Shown here: piece after piece, positions 14,190 to 22,274 of the stretch | Numbering within the stretch: the stretch's first letter is position 1 | Layout of the letters: each line of letters begins with the position of its first letter | Origin: Actinomadura_E scrupuli | GTDB lineage: Bacteria; Actinomycetota; Actinomycetes; Streptosporangiales; Streptosporangiaceae | Length of the DNA: 64,000 nucleotides | Assembly (NCBI RefSeq): GCF_050971785.1 | Contig: NZ_JBPCCU010000005.1 | Coordinates: 434,001 to 498,000, forward strand | Reading direction: 5' to 3' | The notes under the pieces: model-generated | What the model was told of the DNA's origin: nothing | What the model saw: only the letters and a program-made list of their open reading frames with translations | The model's database searches: none | Program-made: the position numbers and the translations under genes

Positions 14190-16703
14190 GTGGGCGCGCG
14201 CGGAACGCTGCGGATCTATCTCGGGGTGGCGCCGGGGGTCGGGAAGACCTTCGCCATGCTCGAGGAGGGGCACCGCCGGGCCGAGCGCGGCACCGACCTC
14301 GTGATCGGCCTGATCGAGTGCCACGGCCGGCGGAAGACCGAGGCGCTGCTCGACGGCCTGGAGATCGTGCCCCGCCGGGACCTGGTCTACCGGGGCACGA
14401 CCTTCACCGAGATGGACCTCGACGCGGTGCTGGCCCGCAGGCCGCGGGTGGCACTGGTCGACGAGTACGCGCACACCAACGTGCCCGGCTCGCGGCACGA
14501 GAAGCGCTGGCAGGACATCGAGGAACTGCTCGACGCCGGCATCGACGTCGTCTCCACGGTGAACATCCAGCATCTGGAGTCGCTCAACGACGTGGTGCAG
14601 CGGATCACCGGGGTGCCGCAGCGGGAGCGGGTCCCCGACGAGGTCGTCCGCCGGGCCGACCAGATCCAGCTGGTCGACATGACGCCGGAGGCGCTGCGCA
14701 GGCGGATGGCGCACGGCAACGTCTACGGCCCGGAGCAGGTCGGCGCGGCCCTGGGCAACTACTTCCGGGTCGGCAACCTCGCGGCGCTGCGGGAGCTGGC
14801 CCTGCTGTGGCTGGCCGACCGTGTCGACGAGGGGCTGGCCCGGTACCGCCGCGACCACGACATCACCGACACCTGGGAGGCCCGCGAACGGGTCGTGGTG
14901 GCGCTCACCGGCGGACCGGAGGGTGACACGCTGATCCGCCGGGCCGCCCGGATCGCCTCCCACGCCGGCAAGGGCGACCTGCTCGCGGTGCACGTCGCCA
15001 AGAGCGACGGGCTCACCGGAGCCTCCCCGCAGGCGCTCAGCCGGCAGCGCACCCTCGTCGAGAGCCTCGGCGGCAGCTACCACCAGGTGGTGGGCGAGGA
15101 CGTGCCGACCGCGCTGCTGGAGTTCGCCCGGGGCGTCAACGCCACGCAGGTGGTGCTGGGGACCAGCCGGCGGCACGGCTGGCAGTGGGTGCTCGGCCCC
15201 GGCGTGGGCCAGACCGTCACCCGCGATTCGGGCGACATCGACGTGCACATCGTCACCCACGAGCGGGCCGGCAAGGGCCGCGGGCCGGGCAAGGTGGCCG
15301 GCACCGCCCTCAGCGCGCGCAGGCAGGCCATCGGCTGGCTGATGGCCGTGCTCGGCCCGCCGCTGCTGTCGTACCTGCTGACCGGCCTGCGGCCCCACCT
15401 CGGCCTGCCCTCCGACCTGCTGTTCTTCCTGGCGCTGACGATCGGGGTGGCGCTGGCCGGCGGGCTCTGGCCCGCGATCGCCGCGGCCGTCCTGGGCTCG
15501 GTGCTGCTCAACTGGTTCTTCACCCCGCCCCTGCACACCTTCACCGTCGCCCGGCTGGAGAACGCCCTCGCCCTCGCGGTCTTCGTCGCCCTGGCCGTCG
15601 CGGTGTCCTCGGTCGTCGACCTGGCCGCGCGCCGTACCAACCAGGCCGGCCGCAGCAACGCGGAGGCGGAGACGCTCAGCCTGCTGGCCACCAGCGTGCT
15701 GCGCGGCGCCAACGCGCTGCCCGCCCTGCTGGAGCGGGTGCGGGAGACCTTCGGGGTCACCTCCGTGGCCCTGCTGGAGCAGTCCGGCGGCACCTGGGCC
15801 ACGGTGGGCACCACCGGCCCGGACGCCGCGACGCGGCCGGACGACGCCGACGCGCAGGCGGTGGTCAGCGACACCTACGTCCTGGCGCTGCGCGGGCGGG
15901 TGCTGCCCGCCGCGGACCGCCGGGTGCTGTCGGCCTTCGCCTCCCAGGCGGCGTCCGCGCTGGAGTGGCGGCGGCTGGCCCAGGAGGCCGAGCAGGCCCG
16001 CCGGCTGGCCGAGGGCAACAAGATCCGCACGGCGCTGCTCGCCGCGGTCTCGCACGACCTGCGCACCCCGCTGGCCTCGATCAAGGCGAGCGTGAGCAGC
16101 CTGCGCCAGCAGGACATCAGCTGGGACCCGGCCGACGAGGCCGAGCTGCTGGCGACGATCGAGGAGTCCGCCGACCGGCTCGACGGCCTGGTCGCCAACC
16201 TGCTGGACATGAGCCGGCTGCAGACGGGGGTGGTGACGCCGCTGATCGGGCCGGTCACCCTCGAGGAGGTGGTGCCGGCCGCGCTGGCCGGAGTCCCGGC
16301 GAGCCGGATCGAGATCGACGTCCCGGAGACGCTGACGCCGGTCGCCGCCGACCGCGGCCTGCTGGAGCGCGCGCTCGCCAACGTTGTGGAGAACGCGGTC
16401 CGCCACGGCACCGGGCCGGTGCTGGTCACCGGAGGCGAGCTGCGGTTCGGCCGCGGGCCGGGCCGCATCGAGCTGCGGGTCGCCGATCGCGGCGCCGGCG
16501 TGCCCGACCGGGACAAGGAGCAGATCTTCGAGCCGTTCCAGCGGCTCGGGGACGTCCCCCAGGGCACCGGCGTGGGGCTCGGATTGGCCGTCGCCCGCGG
16601 CTTCACCGAGGCCATGGGCGGGACGCTGCAGGCCGAGGACACCCCCGGCGGAGGCCTGACCATGGTCTTCTCCCTACCGATGATCGGTGATGAGGTCCAG
16701 TGA
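14190..16703 (+). CDS. kdpD: Osmosensitive K+ sensor histidine kinase KdpD
   Basis: An 837-residue kinase with the full KdpD layout: N-terminal KdpD domain with Walker A GVAPGVGKT (residues 12-20) and DEYAHTNVPGSRH, a universal-stress-like domain (about 240-355), four clustered membrane helices (about 385-480), a GAF-like region, then HisKA with VSHDLRTPL (His at about 622) and an HATPase ending GTGVGLGLAVARGF. The frame is open far upstream, but the GTG at 14190, with GGGGGAGG before it, gives the normal family start. It overlaps kdpE by four bases. No kdpFABC pump genes are in the window. Confidence 0.94.
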   Translation: MGARGTLRIYLGVAPGVGKTFAMLEEGHRRAERGTDLVIGLIECHGRRKTEALLDGLEIVPRRDLVYRGTTFTEMDLDAVLARRPRVALVDEYAHTNVPGSRHEKRWQDIEELLDAGIDVVSTVNIQHLESLNDVVQRITGVPQRERVPDEVVRRADQIQLVDMTPEALRRRMAHGNVYGPEQVGAALGNYFRVGNLAALRELALLWLADRVDEGLARYRRDHDITDTWEARERVVVALTGGPEGDTLIRRAARIASHAGKGDLLAVHVAKSDGLTGASPQALSRQRTLVESLGGSYHQVVGEDVPTALLEFARGVNATQVVLGTSRRHGWQWVLGPGVGQTVTRDSGDIDVHIVTHERAGKGRGPGKVAGTALSARRQAIGWLMAVLGPPLLSYLLTGLRPHLGLPSDLLFFLALTIGVALAGGLWPAIAAAVLGSVLLNWFFTPPLHTFTVARLENALALAVFVALAVAVSSVVDLAARRTNQAGRSNAEAETLSLLATSVLRGANALPALLERVRETFGVTSVALLEQSGGTWATVGTTGPDAATRPDDADAQAVVSDTYVLALRGRVLPAADRRVLSAFASQAASALEWRRLAQEAEQARRLAEGNKIRTALLAAVSHDLRTPLASIKASVSSLRQQDISWDPADEAELLATIEESADRLDGLVANLLDMSRLQTGVVTPLIGPVTLEEVVPAALAGVPASRIEIDVPETLTPVAADRGLLERALANVVENAVRHGTGPVLVTGGELRFGRGPGRIELRVADRGAGVPDRDKEQIFEPFQRLGDVPQGTGVGLGLAVARGFTEAMGGTLQAEDTPGGGLTMVFSLPMIGDEVQ

Positions 16704-17392
16704 GCACGAACCCCGTCCGGGTCCTGGTCGTCGACGACGAACCCCAGCTCGTGCGCGCGCTGCGGATCAATCTGCGGGCCCGCGGTTACGAGGTCGACGC
16801 CGCGCCGGACGGGCGTACGGCGCTGGAGCTCGCCGCGCGCCGCCACCCCGACGTGGTCGTGCTCGACCTCGGGCTGCCCGACATGGACGGCGTCGAGGTC
16901 ATCCGGGGCCTGCGCGGCTGGCTCAGCGTGCCGATCATCGTGCTGTCGGCCCGGCATGCCTCCGACGAGAAGGTCGAGTCCCTCGACGCGGGCGCCGACG
17001 ACTACGTCACCAAGCCGTTCGGCATGGACGAGCTGCTGGCCCGGCTGCGGGCCGCGGTGCGCCGGGCCGCCCCCGCCGCCGAGGCGGCCGTCGTCGAGAC
17101 CGCCGCGTTCACCGTGGACCTGGCCGCCAAGAAGGTACGGCGGGAGGGCGCCGACGTCCGGTTGACCCCCACCGAGTGGCACGTCCTGGAGGTCCTGGTG
17201 CGCAACGCCGGGCGGCTGGTCAGCCAGCAGCAGCTGCTGCGCGAGGTGTGGGGACCGGCGTACGAGCAGGAGACCAACTACCTGCGGGTCTACCTGGCCC
17301 AGCTGCGCCGCAAGCTGGAACCCGACCCCTCCCACCCGCTGCACCTGATCACCGAGCCGGGCATGGGCTACCGCTTCGAGCGATCCCCTTGA
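16700..17392 (+). CDS. kdpE: Response regulator KdpE
   Basis: A 230-residue OmpR-type regulator: receiver domain with acidic pair VDDE, phospho-acceptor Asp56 in VVVLDLGLPDMDG, switch Thr/Ser in IIVLSARH and Lys in YVTKPFGMDELLARLRAAVRR. The C-terminal winged helix has LTPTEWHVLEVLVRNAGRLV and ETNYLRVYLAQLRRKLEPDP, close to KdpE. The GTG start overlaps the kdpD stop (GTGA), so synthesis is coupled. KdpE activates the high-affinity K+ pump operon in other bacteria; its target is not visible here. Confidence 0.94.
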   Translation: MSTNPVRVLVVDDEPQLVRALRINLRARGYEVDAAPDGRTALELAARRHPDVVVLDLGLPDMDGVEVIRGLRGWLSVPIIVLSARHASDEKVESLDAGADDYVTKPFGMDELLARLRAAVRRAAPAAEAAVVETAAFTVDLAAKKVRREGADVRLTPTEWHVLEVLVRNAGRLVSQQQLLREVWGPAYEQETNYLRVYLAQLRRKLEPDPSHPLHLITEPGMGYRFERSP

Positions 17393-17481
17393 CAGCCCGT
17401 CGAGCGGCCCGCTCCGGAGGCCGCCGGAATACCCGAACCGGACAGCGCCGTTCGCGGCGAGATGTCGTACTCTTGCGAAAC

Positions 17482-17907
17482 ATGGACGATGTGTCCGCCG
17501 CGGCGGCGCCCGGAAGGGACGGCAACCCCGAGTCGGAACGCGAACGGGGTGGCCTGCGCGGATTCCTGCGCCGGCTGGCATCGAGCAAAGCCGAGCTGGA
17601 AGCGGAGGACCTGCAGAAGAGCACCGACCACGAGGGCGCCACACCGATCGTGGGGTGTGCCGAGCGCAGGCGCGCCTGCGTGGCGGGTACGCTACGTACC
17701 GTGACCCTGCGACCACGGGGCGGAGCTCCCGCCCTCGAAGCCGAGCTGTACGACGGCACGGACGTGATCAACCTCGTGTGGCTCGGCCGTCGCAAGATCG
17801 CCGGCATCGAGCCCGGCCGCCGGCTGCGCGCCGAGGGCCTGGTCAGCGTCCAGGACGGCCGGAAGGTCATGTTCAATCCGCGTTACGAGCTGCGAGGAAG
17901 TACATGA
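17482..17907 (+). CDS. OB-fold nucleic-acid-binding protein
   Basis: A 141-residue protein: a variable N-terminus, LRGFLRRLASSKAELEAEDLQ, then an OB-fold (about residues 50-140) with AGTLRTVTLRPRGGAPALEAELYDG, NLVWLGRRKIAGIEPGRRLRAEGLV and the C-terminal FNPRYEL. This is the small OB-fold protein always found before the DUF3159 gene in actinobacteria. The ATG at 17482 was chosen; the frame is open back to 16687 without coding character. It overlaps the DUF3159 gene (ATGA). Probably binds nucleic acid; precise role unknown. Confidence 0.9.
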   Translation: MDDVSAAAAPGRDGNPESERERGGLRGFLRRLASSKAELEAEDLQKSTDHEGATPIVGCAERRRACVAGTLRTVTLRPRGGAPALEAELYDGTDVINLVWLGRRKIAGIEPGRRLRAEGLVSVQDGRKVMFNPRYELRGST

Positions 17908-18596
17908 GCGAGCCGGCGTCGAGCACGGAGGTCGAGGCCGCACCGCCCGCGGCCTCGTCCCATGACACCGTCGAGGCGGCCGTACGAGCCCAGCTCACCA
18001 AGGCCTTCGGCGGCCTGCGCGGCGTGCTCGAGGCCGCGGTGCCCACCGTCGGGTTCACCGTGTCCTATCTGGTCACCAAGGAGCTCAGGCTCTCCCTGGG
18101 CGTCGGCATCGGCGCCGCGCTGGTGCTGCTGGCTCTCCGCCTGATCCAGAAGTCCACCCCGCAGTTCGTGGTCAACAGCCTGTTCGGCATCGCGATCGCG
18201 GCGTTCTTCGCGCTGCGCTCCGGCAAGGCCGAGGACGTCTTCCTGCCCGGCATCCTCTACAACGCCGGCTACGCCGCCGCGATGGTGCTGTCGATCCTGG
18301 TCCGCTGGCCGGTGGTCGGCTTCCTGATCGGCTCGGTCACCGGCGATCCGACCTCCTGGCACCGGGACCCGGCGATCGTGCGCCTGTGCTCCCGGCTGAC
18401 CTGGCTGCTGCTGATCCCGTGCCTGGTAAGGGTCGCGGTGCAGTGGCCGCTCTACCTCGCCGGTGAGGTCGGCTGGCTGGGCGCCTCCAAGCTGGCGCTG
18501 GGCTGGCCGCTCCAGGTCGCCGGGCTGGCCGCGATGGTCTGGGTCCTGGCGCGCGGCCGCACCCCGCTGCCCGCCGGCTCCTCCTCCCCGTCCTGA
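17904..18596 (+). CDS. DUF3159-family membrane protein
   Basis: A 230-residue membrane protein with about five or six helices. Family wording is seen in GLRGVLEAAVPTVGFTVSYL, QFVVNSLFGIAIAAFFALRSGKAEDVFLPGILYNAGYA and GSVTGDPTSWHRDPAIVRLCSRLTWLL. It is coupled to the OB-fold gene by ATGA overlap. DUF3159 members always neighbour TrkA genes and an APC permease in actinobacteria, which hints at a membrane or ion-transport role, not shown experimentally as far as I know. Confidence 0.9.
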   Translation: MSEPASSTEVEAAPPAASSHDTVEAAVRAQLTKAFGGLRGVLEAAVPTVGFTVSYLVTKELRLSLGVGIGAALVLLALRLIQKSTPQFVVNSLFGIAIAAFFALRSGKAEDVFLPGILYNAGYAAAMVLSILVRWPVVGFLIGSVTGDPTSWHRDPAIVRLCSRLTWLLLIPCLVRVAVQWPLYLAGEVGWLGASKLALGWPLQVAGLAAMVWVLARGRTPLPAGSSSPS

Positions 18597-18640
18597 GCAC
18601 ATCCCCGCCGTGAGCCCGTCCCGCCGTGATCTCCTCCTGC

Positions 18641-18681
18641 CGTGATTATGCAATCGTTCGACGAGCGATTGCATGATCACG
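18641..18681. repeat. 41-base near-perfect palindrome, copy 1
   Basis: Two 20-base arms around a single central A, with 18 of 20 positions paired; the left arm begins CGTGATTATGCAATCG. It lies between the convergent DUF3159 and trkA genes and could end transcription from either side. A second, perfect copy of the same element is at 27773-27825, so this is a dispersed palindrome and not just a local terminator. Confidence 0.8.
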
Positions 18682-18727
18682 ACAGGGAGGAATGCGGGGA
18701 AGGCGGGGTGTGATCACCGGGGCGGGG

Positions 18728-19390
18728 TCAGCGTGAGCCCAGCAGCTCCCCGAGCTCGTCCTCCACGTCCTGGGTGGCGACGAAGAGCAGCTCGTCACCG
18801 GCCTCGAGGGTGTCGTCGGAGCTCGGCACCAGCACCCGGCCCTCGCGCAGGATGGCGACCAGGGCGGTGTTGTTCGGCCAGGCCACCGAGCCGACCCGCT
18901 GACCGCCCAGCGGGGCGTCTTCGGGCAGGGTGAGCTCGACCAGGTTGGCCTCGCCCTGGCGGAAGGTCATCAGGCGGACCAGGTCACCGACGCTGACCGC
19001 CTCCTCCACCAGCGCGGACAGCAGCCGCGGGGTCGACACCGCGACGTCGACGCCCCACGACTCGTTGAACAGCCACTCGTTCTTGGGATGGTTGATGCGG
19101 GCGACCACCCGCGGCACCCCGAACTCCGTCTTGGCCAGCAGCGACACCACCAGGTTGACCTTGTCGTCGCCGGTGGAGGCCACCACGACCTGGCAGCGCT
19201 CCAAAGCGGCGTCGTCCAGGGAGGAGATCTCGCAGGCGTCGGCGAGCAGCCACTCCGCCCGCGGCACGACCTCCACCTTGATCGCTTTGGGGTCCTTGTC
19301 GATGAGCAGGACCTCGTGGCCGTTCTCCAGCAGTTCCTGCGCGATGGAGCGGCCGACGGCTCCGGCGCCCGCGATGGCGACTCTCATCAT
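18728..19390 (-). CDS. TrkA-family K+ channel/transport regulatory protein
   Basis: A 220-residue cytosolic protein with a Rossmann TrkA-N domain (GAGAVGRSIAQELLENGHEV, then LLIDKD and a GDD-type loop STGDDKVN) and a C-terminal TrkA-C domain (about residues 135-215). Such RCK/KTN proteins bind NAD(H) or ATP and gate potassium transporters. It is the second of an overlapping pair: its ATG at 19390 overlaps the stop of the upstream trkA gene. It converges on the DUF3159 gene with a palindrome between. Confidence 0.93.
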   Translation of the reverse strand: MMRVAIAGAGAVGRSIAQELLENGHEVLLIDKDPKAIKVEVVPRAEWLLADACEISSLDDAALERCQVVVASTGDDKVNLVVSLLAKTEFGVPRVVARINHPKNEWLFNESWGVDVAVSTPRLLSALVEEAVSVGDLVRLMTFRQGEANLVELTLPEDAPLGGQRVGSVAWPNNTALVAILREGRVLVPSSDDTLEAGDELLFVATQDVEDELGELLGSR

Positions 19391-20052
19391 TCGGCTCCTT
19401 CAGCCCGGGTGGCCAGGGCGGCGTTGATGCGCTCCAGGTCGTTGGATCGGGCCATGACGTGCACGACGTCGCCGTCCTGGATCACCGTCTCGCCGGCGGG
19501 CACGATGGCCTCGCCCATCCGGGAGATGAAGGCGATCCGGGTGCGGGCGGCGTCCTCCAGGACGTTCACCTTGGCGCCGACCCAGGCCTTGTCGGTCTGT
19601 ACCTCCGCCAGCTTGACCTCTCCGGTGGGGTCGCGCCAGAGCGGCACGGCCCCCTCCGGCAGCAGCCGCCGCAGCATCTGGTCGGCGGTCCACCGCACGG
19701 TCGCCACCGTGGGAATGCCCAGGCGCTGGTAGACCTCGGCGCGGCGGGGGTCGTAGATCCGCGCGACCACGTTGTCGATGCCGAAGGTCTCGCGGGCCAC
19801 CCGGGCCGAGATGATGTTGGAGTTGTCGCCGCTGCTCACCGCGACGAACGCGCTCGCCTGCTCGATGCCCGCCTCGACCAGGACGTCGCGGTCGAAGCCG
19901 AACCCGGTCACCCGGCGGCCCTTGAACCCGCCCCGCAGCCGGCGGAAGGCCTCCGGGCTCTGGTCGATGATGGCCACCGAGTGGCCCCTGTCCTCCAGGC
20001 TGTGCGCGAGCGTCGAACCGACGCGCCCGCACCCCATGATCACGATATGCAC
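19387..20052 (-). CDS. TrkA-family K+ channel/transport regulatory protein
   Basis: A 221-residue TrkA-N/TrkA-C protein: IVIMGCGRVGSTLAHSLEDRGH, AIIDQSPEAFRRL, AVSSGDNSNIISA, then TrkA-C from about residue 135. GTG 20052 was chosen because AGGAGG sits six bases before it (20059-20064); an in-frame start at 20073 is possible. It is co-translated with the second trkA and divergent from a KimA-like permease gene. The pair probably forms a hetero-oligomeric ring regulating K+ uptake through that permease or another transporter. Confidence 0.93.
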   Translation of the reverse strand: MHIVIMGCGRVGSTLAHSLEDRGHSVAIIDQSPEAFRRLRGGFKGRRVTGFGFDRDVLVEAGIEQASAFVAVSSGDNSNIISARVARETFGIDNVVARIYDPRRAEVYQRLGIPTVATVRWTADQMLRRLLPEGAVPLWRDPTGEVKLAEVQTDKAWVGAKVNVLEDAARTRIAFISRMGEAIVPAGETVIQDGDVVHVMARSNDLERINAALATRAEGAE

Positions 20053-20222
20053 GCCGTTCCTCCTGCGGACCATGGATCGCCCGGTCCTTGATGATCTGGA
20101 CGGGTCCGAACCTACACATTCGCCCAGGCAAGTATTACCCCGGCCGTGCCATGGTCCGGCTGGCGAGATGGCGGACGGGCGCGTAAAGGACGCGTCAACG
20201 CGTCGGGCTAGAGTCTCCTTCC

Positions 20223-22274
20223 GTGGCTAAGGTTCCGGACCTGGTGAAAAGACTCCTGCTCGGCAGGGCTCTGCGCAGTGCGCAGAGCCACGAGCAGCTC
20301 CTCCCCAAACGCATCGCTCTTCCCGTCTTCGCGAGCGACGCCCTGTCGTCCGTCGCCTACGCGCCCCAGGAGATCCTGCTCGCCCTCGGCGTGGCGGGGC
20401 TCGCCACCTACCACTACACCCCCTGGGTGGCGGGCGCGGTCGTGGTCATCCTGCTCGTCGTGGTGGCCTCGTACCGCCAGAACGTCCGCGCCTACCAGAG
20501 CGGAGGCGGCGACTTCGAGGTCGCCACCGAGAACCTCGGCGGCAACTGGGGACTGGTCGTCGCGGCGGCCCTGATGGTCGACTACACGCTGACGGTCGCG
20601 GTCTCGGTGTCGTCGGGCGTGGAGAACCTCGGCGCGCTGGTCAAGTTCATCCAGCCGCACACCGTGCTGGTGGCGATCCTGCTCATCGCGCTGCTGGCGG
20701 TGCTGAACCTGCGCGGGCTCAAGGAGTCGGGGTTCGCCTTCGCGGTGCCCACCTACCTGTTCATGTTCGCGATCATCGCCATGATGCTGTACGGCTTCCT
20801 CCGGCTGAGCCTCGGCACCGAGCTCAGGGCCGAGACCGCGAACTACGACGTCAAGGGAACGGAGGTGGGGGTCGGCGGGTTCGCGCTCGTCTTCCTCCTG
20901 CTGCGGGCCTTCTCCTCCGGATGTACGGCGCTGACCGGCGTCGAGGCGATCAGCAACGGCGTACCGGCGTTCAAGAAGCCCAAGGGCAAGAACGCCGCGA
21001 CGACCCTGTTGCTGCTGGGCGCCGTCGCGTCGATCATGTTCGCCGGGGTCACGACCCTCGCCTACGTCACCAAGGCCAAGTTCGCCGACGTCGCCCAGGG
21101 CACCCATCTGTTCGACCCCGCCACCGGCAAGGACGTCACCGACCAGGACCCGGTGATCGCCCAGGTGGCGCACACGGTCTTCTCCAACTTCACGCCCGGC
21201 TTCGCCCTGGTCACCGTGATGACGGCGCTGATCCTGATCCTGGCGGCCAACACCGCCTTCAACGGTTTCCCGGTGCTCGCCTCCGTGCTGGCGCAGAACC
21301 GCTACCTGCCCCGTCAGCTGCACACCCGGGGCGACCGGCTGGCCTTCAGCAACGGCATCATCATCCTGGCCACCATGGCGGGCCTGCTGATCTACGCCTA
21401 CGACGCCTCGGTGACCCGGCTGATCCCGCTCTACACCGTCGGGGTGTTCGTCTCCTTCACCATCAGCCAGACCGGCATGGTGCGGCACTGGAACCGGCTG
21501 CTGAAGACGGTGACCGATCCCTCGCAGCGCCGCAACATGGTGACGGCGCGGGCCATCAACGCCTTCGGCGCGCTGGTCACCGGCATCGTGCTGGTCGTCG
21601 TCCTGGTCACCAAGTTCCTGCTCGGCGCCTACATCGTCTGCATCGCCATGCCGGTCCTGTTCCTGCTGATGCGGTCGATCCGCCGGCACTACGACCGGAT
21701 CGCCGCGGAGCTGGTGCCCACCGGTGAGGACGTCACGCTGCCCGCCCGCAACCATGCCATCGTGCTCGTCTCCAAGATCCACAAGCCGACGCTGCGGGCA
21801 CTGTCCTACGCACGGGCGACCCGGCCGTCCACCCTGGAGGCCATCACCGTGGCGGTGGACCTGGAGGAGTCGAGCAAGCTCCAGGAGGACTGGGACGCCC
21901 ACGATCTCCCGGTCCCGCTGAAGATCCTCGATTCGCCCTACCGGGAGATCACCCGGCCGGTGCTGGAGTACGTCAAGAGCGTCCGGCGCAAGAGCCCGCG
22001 CGACGTCGTCACCGTCTTCATCCCCGAGTACGTCGTCGGGCACTGGTGGGAGCACCTCCTGCACAACCAGAGCGCCCTGCGGCTCAAGGGCCGGCTGCTG
22101 TTCCAGCCCGGGGTGATGGTCACCAGCGTGCCGTGGCAGCTGGTCTCCTCCGACCGGCTCAAGGGACGTCCCGAGCCGCTGGGCCCGGGTTCCGTACGCC
22201 GTCCGCGCCAGGGGGCGGCGGCCGAAGCGGAGAGTACACGCGCGAGTGGCGGTATCGTTTCGGAACGTGACTGA
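20223..22274 (+). CDS. APC-superfamily permease, KimA-like (candidate K+ importer)
   Basis: A 683-residue permease with about twelve helices and a 200-residue cytoplasmic C-terminal domain. The start, LVKRLLLGRALRSAQSHEQL followed by LPVFASDALSSVAYAPQEIL, mirrors KimA (formerly YdaO), the Bacillus high-affinity K+ importer controlled by c-di-AMP. Adjacent divergent trkA genes support K+ rather than amino-acid transport; many annotations simply say amino acid permease. A TAGAGT box at 20209-20214 ends eight bases before the GTG start, so the mRNA is probably leaderless. I saw no c-di-AMP riboswitch in the 170-base gap. Confidence 0.88.
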   Translation: MAKVPDLVKRLLLGRALRSAQSHEQLLPKRIALPVFASDALSSVAYAPQEILLALGVAGLATYHYTPWVAGAVVVILLVVVASYRQNVRAYQSGGGDFEVATENLGGNWGLVVAAALMVDYTLTVAVSVSSGVENLGALVKFIQPHTVLVAILLIALLAVLNLRGLKESGFAFAVPTYLFMFAIIAMMLYGFLRLSLGTELRAETANYDVKGTEVGVGGFALVFLLLRAFSSGCTALTGVEAISNGVPAFKKPKGKNAATTLLLLGAVASIMFAGVTTLAYVTKAKFADVAQGTHLFDPATGKDVTDQDPVIAQVAHTVFSNFTPGFALVTVMTALILILAANTAFNGFPVLASVLAQNRYLPRQLHTRGDRLAFSNGIIILATMAGLLIYAYDASVTRLIPLYTVGVFVSFTISQTGMVRHWNRLLKTVTDPSQRRNMVTARAINAFGALVTGIVLVVVLVTKFLLGAYIVCIAMPVLFLLMRSIRRHYDRIAAELVPTGEDVTLPARNHAIVLVSKIHKPTLRALSYARATRPSTLEAITVAVDLEESSKLQEDWDAHDLPVPLKILDSPYREITRPVLEYVKSVRRKSPRDVVTVFIPEYVVGHWWEHLLHNQSALRLKGRLLFQPGVMVTSVPWQLVSSDRLKGRPEPLGPGSVRRPRQGAAAEAESTRASGGIVSERD

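Noticed and set aside
20053..20222. Possible c-di-AMP riboswitch upstream of the KimA-like gene
   Set aside because: The gap is short, a -10 box lies only eight bases before the start codon, and the conserved riboswitch core was not recognised.
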